A stretch of 62,714 bases of DNA from VGEM01 sp033764265 (lineage in GTDB: Bacteria; Pseudomonadota; Alphaproteobacteria; Rhodospirillales; Rhodospirillaceae): the NCBI GenBank assembly GCA_033764265.1, contig JANRJB010000230.1, forward strand, positions 1 through 62,714. The letters run 5' to 3'. Under the pieces are notes generated by a model. The model saw nothing but the letters and a program-made list of their open reading frames with translations, was not told the origin of the DNA and did no database searches. Positions 17,551-25,022 of the stretch are shown in pieces. Position 1 is the stretch's first letter. Every line of letters begins with the position of its first letter. A program made the position numbers and the translations under genes.

Positions 17551-19302
17551 TTATGCGTAAGTGTCCACGCCGCCGCGGCGGCTGGCGGCGAGCTGATAGT
17601 CGTAGCGTTCATCGTCGATCGGATTGACGTTGTCGTTGGCGCCGGCGCGGCCGTCGGCGGTCGCACGCCCCTGTCGGCCGTCGCGGTCGGCGGCGGCTTT
17701 TTCACTGTCCTCGCCGCGCAGGCTGAACTCGAGGTCGTTGGCGTCGGCGCGCAAACCGGCGTCGTTCAGGGCCCGTTCCATGCCGCGCGCGTCTTTTTGC
17801 AGAAGTTCCAGTGTCGCCGGATTGTCGGCGGCGATCATCGCCTTGACCTTGCCGTCCTGGAACATCTCCAACTTGATTTCGATGCGGCCCAGATCTTCGG
17901 GGCGCAGCTGGATGGTCACGCGGTCGAGGCCTGCCTTGGCGGCGCGCGTAATGTGCACCTTGATCTGTTCGATCACCTGTTGCGGCGTGGCCGGCTGCGA
18001 TTGCGGCGCACCGGGCTGGGTCGCGGCGGTCGACGAGGTACCCTGGCCGGTCATCGCGCCGAACGCCGACTGCGAGCCCGCCTGGCCCGAGCCCTGCGAC
18101 GTCGAAGGAGCGGAAATCTCGGCCGGCTTTGCAGCGAACGGCGCGTCGGAGCGCGCCGCACCCAAAGTAGATGAGGTGGCGGACGAACCTTGGCCCGCCA
18201 CGGTTGCAACGGACACGGCCCCGCTCATCACGGCGGCACGGCCCTCGGCATTCGAGGCAGTGGCCTGATCGCCCACGCCCATTTGTCCGTTGGCCAGCGA
18301 TTCCACCCGCAGATCGGCTGGGGTGTAGCCGACGAAGCGATTGAACGGGCTGGCCGAGAACGGCACGTTGGCGGCCAGCCGTCCGTCGATCACCACGTTG
18401 ATCTTGACCTTGTGGTCGCTCCCCAGCGAGCGGGCCAACTCGGCGGCCTGACGAGCGTTCTCGGCAGTCTGAAAATCCAACGACGGATCGATACCGGCAT
18501 CGACGCCTTGCTCGGCGGCCAGCGCTGCCTGGCGGGCGGCAGCGTCCGCGGCGGTGGCGGGCTTCGACTGGTCGGCCATGGGTCGCAACGCGGCGATAAT
18601 CTGGCGGAATACATTGACCAAGTTTTCAGAATCCGGGTCGGTCCGTTCGCCCGCGGCGGACATGTCAATGCCCGCGGCCGCCAGTGCCGCCGCCAGGTCC
18701 TTCGCAGCGTCACCATCAAGCGGGCCGGCCAGGGTTTGCATACCACCCAGAACGCCAGCAAATGCGTCCTGCAAGGCCTTGGCCAATACCGGGTCCTTGG
18801 CGGCGGCGGCCAGCATGGTCTCGAGATCAATGACAGCGATCTGGTTGGTCTCGCCGGTCGGCAGCTGCACAACGATCTCGAACTGTACCGCAACCACAGC
18901 GGAGTCCTCGCCCGTCGGCGCGGTCGTGGCCGCAGCGCCGGTCACGGCGGCGGCGTCGCTTGGCTCGTCAGACGATGCAGTGCTATCGGAAGCATGATCC
19001 TTCCCCTTGACCGGGGCGGCCTGATCGTCGCTGGTCTCGGACGTGTCGTCCGGGCGGTTCTTCGCCTTGGGGCGGTCGGCGTCGGGTCGCGCGCGCGGCG
19101 CGTCATCGACGGGGCGCGCTTCGCGTGCGCGCAGAAACTGGCCTTCGACAGCCGACAGCCCGACATCGTTGGAAAACTGGAAGCCGACCGCGCGCATCAG
19201 CGCGGCGAAGGCATCGGCGGCGTCACCTGATCCGTCGGTCGGCAAGGCAACGGTCACCGCCTTGGCGGCGGACTTCGGGGCCGTGATCGAGTTGAGCTCC
19301 AT
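17551..19302 (-). CDS. fliK: FliK, hook-length control protein
   Basis: 583 residues. FliK measures the hook and switches export specificity at FlhB. The first 420 residues are low-complexity, Ala/Asp/Ser/Thr-rich and unfolded-looking, as expected for the molecular ruler. The conserved C-terminal domain (about 450-540) holds VTIQLRPEDLGRIEIKLEM, AMIAADNPATLELL and ALNDAGLRANDLEFSL-like sequence, the Flg_hook signature. It leads the fliK-flgD-flgE unit. Upstream is a near-perfect sigma-54 promoter with IHF and paired ftr sites, so expression should depend on FlbD. Confidence 0.92.
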   Translation of the reverse strand: MELNSITAPKSAAKAVTVALPTDGSGDAADAFAALMRAVGFQFSNDVGLSAVEGQFLRAREARPVDDAPRARPDADRPKAKNRPDDTSETSDDQAAPVKGKDHASDSTASSDEPSDAAAVTGAAATTAPTGEDSAVVAVQFEIVVQLPTGETNQIAVIDLETMLAAAAKDPVLAKALQDAFAGVLGGMQTLAGPLDGDAAKDLAAALAAAGIDMSAAGERTDPDSENLVNVFRQIIAALRPMADQSKPATAADAAARQAALAAEQGVDAGIDPSLDFQTAENARQAAELARSLGSDHKVKINVVIDGRLAANVPFSASPFNRFVGYTPADLRVESLANGQMGVGDQATASNAEGRAAVMSGAVSVATVAGQGSSATSSTLGAARSDAPFAAKPAEISAPSTSQGSGQAGSQSAFGAMTGQGTSSTAATQPGAPQSQPATPQQVIEQIKVHITRAAKAGLDRVTIQLRPEDLGRIEIKLEMFQDGKVKAMIAADNPATLELLQKDARGMERALNDAGLRADANDLEFSLRGEDSEKAAADRDGRQGRATADGRAGANDNVNPIDDERYDYQLAASRRGGVDTYA

Positions 19303-19367
19303 GGATCGCTCCGGACTGAACCGCGTCAGGCCCGTCCGGGGCGCGACGCACTAAGCCGGTGTTTGCG

Positions 19368-19385
19368 ATGCAATCCGCGGGCCAA
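19368..19385 (-). promoter_or_regulatory. Sigma-54 promoter of fliK operon
   Basis: Minus strand TTGGCCCGCGGATTGCAT: the -24 GG and -12 GC are separated by exactly ten bases and the -12 element TTGCA is consensus. The predicted start lies near 19357, about 55 bases before the fliK ATG at 19302. Confidence 0.85.
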
Positions 19386-19400
19386 GTGGCGGCCGGCGGT

Positions 19401-19413
19401 TAATATATTGATT
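19401..19413 (-). promoter_or_regulatory. Consensus IHF site between ftr and fliK promoter
   Basis: Minus strand AATCAATATATTA fits WATCAA-N4-TTR exactly. It sits about 24 bp upstream of the -24 element, in an AT-rich stretch inside an otherwise GC-rich region. IHF bending would bring the distant activator to the sigma-54 polymerase. Confidence 0.65.
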
Positions 19414-19468
19414 TATAACGATTATATTCGATGCTTGTATTGCGTGGCCGGGGCCGCCGGAGTCATTG

Positions 19469-19506
19469 CGGCAATTCCTGCCGGGTGCTCCAGGCAATCC
19501 GTGCCG
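19469..19506. promoter_or_regulatory. Paired ftr-like palindromes (FlbD enhancer) of fliK
   Basis: Two copies: CGGCAATTCCTGCCG at 19469-19483 and AGGCAATCCGTGCCG at 19492-19506, with centres 23 bp apart, about two helical turns. They lie 86-123 bp upstream of the -24 element at 19383, the usual enhancer distance for a sigma-54 activator. Recognition by FlbD is inferred from the Caulobacter ftr element. Confidence 0.65.
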
Positions 19507-19522
19507 GGGCTCCCAGGGCGGG

Positions 19523-20656
19523 TCAGGCGGTCAGGCTGATGCGCAGGAACGGGCTGCGCACGTAGCCGGCGAACGCATTCAAATAGGTCCGCTGCTGTTC
19601 CGACAAGTTATCGAGGTTGATTTCCATGGCTTGAATTTGCTGAGCCGTGGTGATCTGAAGCTTTTCGGTTTCTTCGATTTGCTGGGTCAAGGTGGCAACC
19701 TTGTCTTGCGACAGGCGGCTCAACTCCTCATCGACCTTGCGCATGTCGGTGGACACTTGCGCCGCGGCCTTCTCGATGGCCGTCTCGCGCGAGGTCAGCT
19801 CGATTTCGGCCTTCTCGATGGCCTTGAATGCCGCGTCGCGACCGGCCGCCGTGTCGAGTTTGCCGTAGAACCAAGACCCGAACAGGCCGATCCCTTCCTG
19901 TTCCAGCGTGCCGGTCACGGTTTCCGGCGGATTACTCGGGTCGATCGTCACCTCGAACGTAATCGCGCCGGTCGACGGGTTGTAGCTAATCAGTTCCAGG
20001 CCGTTACGCGTGGACACTGTCTTGTCGGTTTCGGTGCCGTCGCTCAGCGTGGTTTTTTGCACGACGCCCTGCAGCTCGGAATACTGCGTCAATGAATCCG
20101 CGCCCAGGTCCGGGACCCAGACGGTACCGTCGTTGGCCCGCACACGCCAGTCGTGTCCGATATACGTGCCCAACAGCTCGGTCGACGCTGAGCCGAGGCT
20201 CTTGCGGTATTCCACCGTGTTGGGGGAAAAGTCGGTGCGGTCGATATAGCCGACCAGGTTGAACGCTCGTCCGCCGGTATCGGCCTCGCCGTTGATGGCG
20301 GCCACCTTGGCGTCGAATTCTCCGGCGCGGAACTCGGAATCCTCGCCCGTTTCACCCGCCAGCGCCACCGTCGTGCGCAGCTCCAGCAGCATGTTGCGGA
20401 TGGACGCGATACTTTCCCGCGCGCTGTCCACCGCGATCTTGGCGTTGTTGATCTGCGCCTTGACCATGATGTAGCGGTCGTCCTCGGCGTCGATCGCCTG
20501 CGTGCGCGTTTCGGCCTTGGAGTCGATCGCTTCTTTTTCTTTCGTGAAGCGTTCGTTCGCGGTGGCGCGGATGTTGTCGATCAGCGCCGACTGGGCGCTG
20601 GGCAGGCTCGGAAACAGGCTGGCGCCGCCACGGTAGGCTTCGAGAACGCTGACCAT
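19523..20656 (-). CDS. Coiled-coil flagellin/hook-junction-like protein, function unknown
   Basis: 377 residues from the ATG at 20656, preceded by GGAG eight bases upstream. I do not recognise a named family. The N-terminal 120 residues and residues about 285-360 are long charged helices (ANERFTKEKEAIDSKAETRT; EIELTSRETAIEKAAAQVST) flanking a beta-rich middle. One stretch, IRNMLLELRTTVALAG then FRAGEFDAKVAAINGEADTG then FNLVG, resembles the D1 helix-turn pattern of flagellins and FlgL. The ends do not carry the standard flagellin termini. It lies between a FlmG-like glycosyltransferase (115 bp upstream, same strand) and the fliK enhancer. No signal peptide is seen, compatible with type III export. 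A role as a flagellar structural or adaptor protein is inference. Confidence 0.6.
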   Translation of the reverse strand: MVSVLEAYRGGASLFPSLPSAQSALIDNIRATANERFTKEKEAIDSKAETRTQAIDAEDDRYIMVKAQINNAKIAVDSARESIASIRNMLLELRTTVALAGETGEDSEFRAGEFDAKVAAINGEADTGGRAFNLVGYIDRTDFSPNTVEYRKSLGSASTELLGTYIGHDWRVRANDGTVWVPDLGADSLTQYSELQGVVQKTTLSDGTETDKTVSTRNGLELISYNPSTGAITFEVTIDPSNPPETVTGTLEQEGIGLFGSWFYGKLDTAAGRDAAFKAIEKAEIELTSRETAIEKAAAQVSTDMRKVDEELSRLSQDKVATLTQQIEETEKLQITTAQQIQAMEINLDNLSEQQRTYLNAFAGYVRSPFLRISLTA

Positions 20657-20772
20657 TGCGAACACTCCATAGCCCTGCCGCATCGGGTTCAAGCGCGGCG
20701 AAGGGCGGGTCGGCAGAACTCCGACCACGCACTAGTACTACCATTGCGCGCGGAGTTATCCAAGGTCGCAAG

Positions 20773-22608
20773 CTAACCGGCGCTTCGTAACCAATGCGTT
20801 AAGGCTGTGGAAACGTCGTCAAAGACCTGACTCCACTCGCCTTTTTCGCGCTGCCGAAACAAGCGGACCGCGCGATACCAAGGCGACTCGCTGCTGTTCA
20901 GGAGCCACCGATAGTCAGGCATGAACGGCAATAGGATCCACGTCGGTTTGCCCATCGCCGCGGCCAGATGCAAAACAGCGGTGTCGACGCCAACGACGAG
21001 GTCGAGTTCACCGATCAGCGCCGCGGTGTCCATGAAGTCTTCCACCCGGCCATCGGCGCGAAAGATCAGCCTGTCCGGCGCGCCGCGGGCCAGATCGGCG
21101 GCGCGCGGACCAATTTGCAGACTGACGAAATCCGCGGAAACCCGGTCCATCAGTTGCAGAAAGTGCGCCACGCCGCAGGTGCGCTGGCGGTCGATCTTGT
21201 TGGCCGGCGAGCCCGCCCAGACGAAGCCGATGCGCGGCCGCGCTTTCGGCGGGAGCACACCGCGCGGCGCGGGGACCGGGATATAGGGCTCGGCCATCGG
21301 AACGGATTCAGGGGTTGTGCCGAACAAGAATGGCAAGCTCATCATCGCCGCGCGCGCATCGGCCGGCGGCGGCGGATCGGTATCAGGCACCACGCCGTCC
21401 AAGCCCGGAACGGTGGACAGCAACCGCATCAGCGGTCGCGGACACATCACCACGACGCGGGCCACCCGCGACTTCGCCACCCTCGCAAATCGCACGAATT
21501 GAATGGCATCGCCGAAGCCCTGCTCGGCGTAAACCAGCAGCGTACCTTCGGGCAGGGGCGTTCCATCCCATGTCTGCGCTTCGCCGGGCGGCGGGCGCGA
21601 AGCGAACGACGGCAGACGCCAGCGCCACTCGTACTCGTGCCATCCTTCGTACCACCGGCCGGTCAGCAGCAGCACCCAGGCTAGGTCGTAGTGAGTCTCG
21701 GGCACGCCTGGCCGCAGGCTCAGGGCGCGGCGGTAACACGCTTCGGCCTCGGCCGGGCGCCCGACGGCAAGCAACGCCACGCCGAGATTAGTCAACGAAT
21801 CCCACCGCGATGGGTCGTGCGCGACCACGCGGCGCAGCAACGGCACGGCTTCGTCCTGGCATTCGATGCGGATCAGGTGGACGGCCAGATTGTGCGCGGC
21901 GTCAAGGTCGTCGGGCGCGGCGGCGACCGCGGCGCGCAGATGTGGCAGTGCCTCGTCCGGCCGGCCGGCGGCGTCGAGCGCGTTGCCGAGATTGCCGTGA
22001 ACCCGCGCGCTGTCGGGGTCGGCCGCAAGCGCTTGCCGGTACAGGGCGATCGCATCGTCCAACCGCCCTCCCGCGCGGGCGGCGACGGCCAGGTTGTTGA
22101 GGTACTCCGCGGTGGCCGGCGCAAGCTCGCAGGCCCGACGGAAGCTGAGTTCGCTGCCGGCGATGTCGCCGGCGCGGCGCTGCAGCGCGCCCTTCAGGTT
22201 CCACAACGCGGCAGTGTCGGGCATCGCGCCCAGCGACTGCTGGACCACGTGCAGGGCCTCGCTGGGCTTGCCGGCGTCGACCATCGACTGGGCAAGCGCG
22301 ATGCGCGGTTCGGCCAGGTGCGGGGCAATGCGCGAGGCTTTCAGGAACTGGATGGCGGCGGCCTCGTACTGCCGTTCAGCCCGCAAGGCCGCGCCGAGCG
22401 TCATGCGCAACGCGGCATCGCCCGGATGCGCGACCACGGCGCCGGTCAGCGCCGAGACCGCCTCGGCAGTCCGGCCGGCGTCCATCAAGGCCGCGCCGGT
22501 GGCCAGCAGCCTCGCTGCATCGGAAATGGATGGCCCGTCCGTGGTCATCGGGGCATTTGCCGTTGTGCCCGTGCCGGGCGATAAGGGGTTCTGCGCCGCG
22601 GCCATCAT
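20773..22608 (-). CDS. TPR-containing GT9-like glycosyltransferase (FlmG-like) 1
   Basis: About 611 residues from the ATG at 22608; ATG 22548 is an alternative and TTG 22632 would overlap the divergent gene. Residues about 20-310 are tandem TPR units (for example LRMTLGAALRAERQYEAAAI, NLGNALDAAGRPDEALPHLR). The C-terminal domain from about residue 320 is a GT-B fold of the heptosyltransferase type: WHEYEWRW, YAEQGFGDAIQFVRFARV, RIGFVWAGSP, LDLVVGVDTAVLHLAAAMGKPTWILLP-type sequence. TPR plus this domain is the architecture of Caulobacter FlmG, which binds flagellin through its TPRs and glycosylates it. It is divergent from a second, similar gene and next to the flagellin-like protein. Sugar donor and target are not visible. 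Confidence 0.85.
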   Translation of the reverse strand: MMAAAQNPLSPGTGTTANAPMTTDGPSISDAARLLATGAALMDAGRTAEAVSALTGAVVAHPGDAALRMTLGAALRAERQYEAAAIQFLKASRIAPHLAEPRIALAQSMVDAGKPSEALHVVQQSLGAMPDTAALWNLKGALQRRAGDIAGSELSFRRACELAPATAEYLNNLAVAARAGGRLDDAIALYRQALAADPDSARVHGNLGNALDAAGRPDEALPHLRAAVAAAPDDLDAAHNLAVHLIRIECQDEAVPLLRRVVAHDPSRWDSLTNLGVALLAVGRPAEAEACYRRALSLRPGVPETHYDLAWVLLLTGRWYEGWHEYEWRWRLPSFASRPPPGEAQTWDGTPLPEGTLLVYAEQGFGDAIQFVRFARVAKSRVARVVVMCPRPLMRLLSTVPGLDGVVPDTDPPPPADARAAMMSLPFLFGTTPESVPMAEPYIPVPAPRGVLPPKARPRIGFVWAGSPANKIDRQRTCGVAHFLQLMDRVSADFVSLQIGPRAADLARGAPDRLIFRADGRVEDFMDTAALIGELDLVVGVDTAVLHLAAAMGKPTWILLPFMPDYRWLLNSSESPWYRAVRLFRQREKGEWSQVFDDVSTALTHWLRSAG

Positions 22609-22631
22609 GCGCGCCGGCGCCACGCGCGACA

Positions 22632-24188
22632 ATGGACAGCGAACGTAGCATTATCGACGGCCTGCTGGAGGATGCCGAAGCGGCGCTGGCCGCCGGCAGC
22701 TCGACCAAAGCGCGCGTGATCTACGCCGGTATCCTGGCCATCGATCCGGATCATGTGCTGGCCTTGCGTCAGTTGGCCGCACTCGCACTATCGGCCGATC
22801 GCCATGACGAGGCCTTGGGCCTGTTCACCCGAGCGTTGAACCTGAAGCCCGACGACCCCGACCTGTATCACGGTATCGCCACGACGCTGCGTCTGATGGG
22901 CCGTGTCGACGAGGCGATCCTGGCGTTCACCGGAGCGCTGCGCGTCGACCCGCGCCACCATCCCGCGCTCTACGATCTCGCGCTGATCTACCAGCAGCGC
23001 GGTCGTTTTGCCGACGCCGACCAGCTTTATGACCGCGCCGCCGTGTCGCGCTGGGACCATTTCGAATCCATCCTCAATCGCGGCGTCGTGCTGTTCCGCC
23101 AGGATCGATTGCCCGAGGCCGAACGCTGGTTCCACCACGCAGCGCTGCTGAAATCCGAAGACCCGCGGCCGCTGATCAACCTGGCGATGATCTACCGGGT
23201 CTGGGGCAGGCTCGACGGCGCTTTGCGCTGCCTCGAGCGCGCGGCCGAGTTGGCGCCCGACAACCCCGATGTGCGATGGAACTTGGCCAATGCGCTTCTT
23301 GCCAGCGGTGATTTCGCGCGGGGGTGGTCAGCCTACGAATGGCGGTTCAAGCGGCCCGGCCGGGCTGAGCGAGCGATGAATGTGCCGAAGTGGGTCGGCG
23401 AACCGCTCGGCGGCAAGACCCTGTTGCTTGCCGCCGAACAAGGAGTTGGCGACATGATCCAGTTCGCCCGGTTCGCCGAAGTGCTGGCCGACCGCGGTGC
23501 GCGCGTCGTGATCGAGTGTCATCCCGGCCTCGAACGCCTGCTCGCCACCGTGCCCGGTGTGGCGCACACGGTCAGGCTGGGTGCGGGCACGTTCGGGGCC
23601 GATGTCTACCTGCCGATCATGAGCGTGCCGCAGGCGATCGGCCTGACGTTCGACGCCATTCCGGCGCGGGTTCCCTACCTCCGACCGCCCTCTTCGACAT
23701 CGGTTCCGCCGTTGCCGGACGGCGGCTTCAAGGTCGGACTGGTCTGGCGCGGCAATCCGTTGCACGAAAACGACGCGCATCGCTCGATTGCGCTTACCGG
23801 GCTCGCGCCGTTGCTCGGCGTACCGGGCGCTAGATTTTTCAGTCTCCAAATGGGCGAGGGGACCGCGGAGCTGGCGGCGTTTCCTGCCATCACGGATTTG
23901 TCATCGGCGATCGGCGACTTCGCCCACACGGCCGCGCTGGTGGCGCAGCTGGATCTGGTGATCAGCGTCGATACCGCGGTCGCGCACCTGGCCGGCGCGA
24001 TGGCCAAACCGGTGTGGATCTTGATCGGGCGCGGCAACGACTGGCGCTGGTTCGCCGGCCGCGAGGATAGTCCGTGGTACCCGACCGCGCGCCTGTTCCG
24101 CCAGACCGCGCCGCGCGACTGGGCGCCGGCGGTCGCGGCTATGGCCGGGGACTTGGCCACGCTCGTGCAACGGGCACGGGTCGACTAA
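22632..24188 (+). CDS. TPR-containing GT9-like glycosyltransferase (FlmG-like) 2
   Basis: 518 residues from the ATG at 22632, reading MDSERSIIDGLL. No Shine-Dalgarno is evident and the start almost touches the divergent paralogue. TPR units fill about 20-225 (LALSADRHDEALGLFTRALN, YQQRGRFADADQLYDRAAVS). From residue 231 comes the GT-B domain: GWSAYEWRFKRPG, LLAAEQGVGDMIQFARFAEV, VGLVWRGNPLHEND, LDLVISVDTAVAHLAGAMAK and DSPWYPTARLFRQ. It shares the architecture of the neighbour at 20773 but with fewer TPRs. Compared with Caulobacter FlmG, a flagellin glycosyltransferase role is plausible. It may be translationally linked to the unknown gene at 24217, 28 bp downstream. Confidence 0.85.
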   Translation: MDSERSIIDGLLEDAEAALAAGSSTKARVIYAGILAIDPDHVLALRQLAALALSADRHDEALGLFTRALNLKPDDPDLYHGIATTLRLMGRVDEAILAFTGALRVDPRHHPALYDLALIYQQRGRFADADQLYDRAAVSRWDHFESILNRGVVLFRQDRLPEAERWFHHAALLKSEDPRPLINLAMIYRVWGRLDGALRCLERAAELAPDNPDVRWNLANALLASGDFARGWSAYEWRFKRPGRAERAMNVPKWVGEPLGGKTLLLAAEQGVGDMIQFARFAEVLADRGARVVIECHPGLERLLATVPGVAHTVRLGAGTFGADVYLPIMSVPQAIGLTFDAIPARVPYLRPPSSTSVPPLPDGGFKVGLVWRGNPLHENDAHRSIALTGLAPLLGVPGARFFSLQMGEGTAELAAFPAITDLSSAIGDFAHTAALVAQLDLVISVDTAVAHLAGAMAKPVWILIGRGNDWRWFAGREDSPWYPTARLFRQTAPRDWAPAVAAMAGDLATLVQRARVD

Positions 24189-24216
24189 GATCGCTCCGCC
24201 ACAGGAGGGGTGCGCC

Positions 24217-24861
24217 GTGAGTTCCGATATTCCGATCATCCTGGCCCATGATCCCGGTTCGCACATCGCCGCGTTTGCCGGCGCGGCCTCGACGGCGCAG
24301 CTGCAGCAGTACGCCACGGCAGGCTGGCAGGTCGCGCTGCTGCCGGGTTTCGCCGCGCCGCAATCGTTCGCTGCTGGTCAGGTGCCGGCCACGGCAGTGG
24401 CGGCATTGCCGCACGCGGCCGCGCTGTTTGGTCTGCAGGCGGCGCAATGGTCTGACGATACGCCCGCGGCCATCGCCGCCGCGCAGCCAGGTGTGGTCAA
24501 GATCAATGCCGCGTTTGGCGACGACGCGGACGCCGAACGCGCCAAAGCCGCGGCATCGGCGCTGGCCGGGCTGGGGTACCTGCTGATCGGCGCTCACTGG
24601 CGCGACGACAATACCCAGCGGCTGCGCGGCCTGAACCGTGTCGAACCTCTCGCGGCCCTGGAGCCGCCGGAGTGGAAACGCCTTGACCTGATCGGTTGCC
24701 GTGCCCCGACGCTCGCCGAGCGCATCGTGCGCATCGGGCGCGTCCATGCTGGGCAAGAACGCCGCGTCGCCGAACTGCGCCTGGCCGAAGCGTTGCGCGC
24801 GGACTACATCATGAAAATGGAAGACGCCTTGCAGGCGCTGCAAGGCGCGCGAAAAAGCTAG
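24217..24861 (+). CDS. Unrecognised protein in glycosylation island
   Basis: 214 residues from a GTG at 24217 with a strong AGGAGGGG upstream. I cannot assign it to a family. It has an Ala-rich alpha/beta look: repeated hydrophobic strands (IPIILAHDPG, WQVALLPG, GVVKINAAFG, GYLLIGAHW) alternate with helices. The central segment VVKINAAFG...LAGLGYLLIGAHWRDDN vaguely resembles the C-terminal half of FkbM-type methyltransferases, but no SAM-binding glycine motif is seen. No signal peptide or membrane helix. It follows the FlmG-like gene by 28 bp, so it is probably in the same transcript. Its TAG stop lies inside the first of two long palindromes. Confidence 0.7.
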   Translation: MSSDIPIILAHDPGSHIAAFAGAASTAQLQQYATAGWQVALLPGFAAPQSFAAGQVPATAVAALPHAAALFGLQAAQWSDDTPAAIAAAQPGVVKINAAFGDDADAERAKAAASALAGLGYLLIGAHWRDDNTQRLRGLNRVEPLAALEPPEWKRLDLIGCRAPTLAERIVRIGRVHAGQERRVAELRLAEALRADYIMKMEDALQALQGARKS

Positions 24862-24932
24862 TGGTCCGATTCCAACATTCGCATCCCGGTTCAGGGCGCA
24901 ATCCTGCGAATGTTGGAATCAAAGGACCACTA
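24859..24932. repeat. Long palindromic element, copy 1
   Basis: TAGTGGTCC + GATTCCAACATTCGCA on the left pairs with TGCGAATGTTGGAATC + aaa + GGACCACTA on the right: 25 paired bases with one three-base bulge, around a 21-base loop. The first three bases are the stop codon of the gene ending at 24861. Copy 2 follows after 15 bp and shares the AGTGG...GATT...ACATTCGC design. It may also act as a terminator. Confidence 0.85.
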
Positions 24933-24947
24933 GAAACATATGAGTCG

Positions 24948-25022
24948 AGTGGAGCTTTGGATTTGACATTCGCTTCTCGGTTTCGCTGCAAAGGGGGATG
25001 CGAATGTCAAATCCGCTCCACT
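24948..25022. repeat. Long palindromic element, copy 2
   Basis: AGTGGAGC, then GATTTGACATTCGC, pair with GCGAATGTCAAATC and GCTCCACT: 22 paired bases with a small asymmetric internal loop, around a 26-base loop. The right edge overlaps the stop codon of the minus-strand gene ending at 25021. The two copies fill almost the whole space between convergent genes and look like a dispersed REP/MITE-like family. Confidence 0.85.

Noticed and set aside
22530..22631. Longer N-terminus for the TPR-GT gene at 22632
   Set aside because: The extra 34 residues are Cys/Arg/Pro-rich, antisense to the divergent TPR-GT, and unlike the family start.
24809..24991. 60-residue open frame across the palindromic repeats
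   Set aside because: It is a by-product of the two hairpins on the minus strand, with no ribosome-binding site and overlapping another gene's 3' end.
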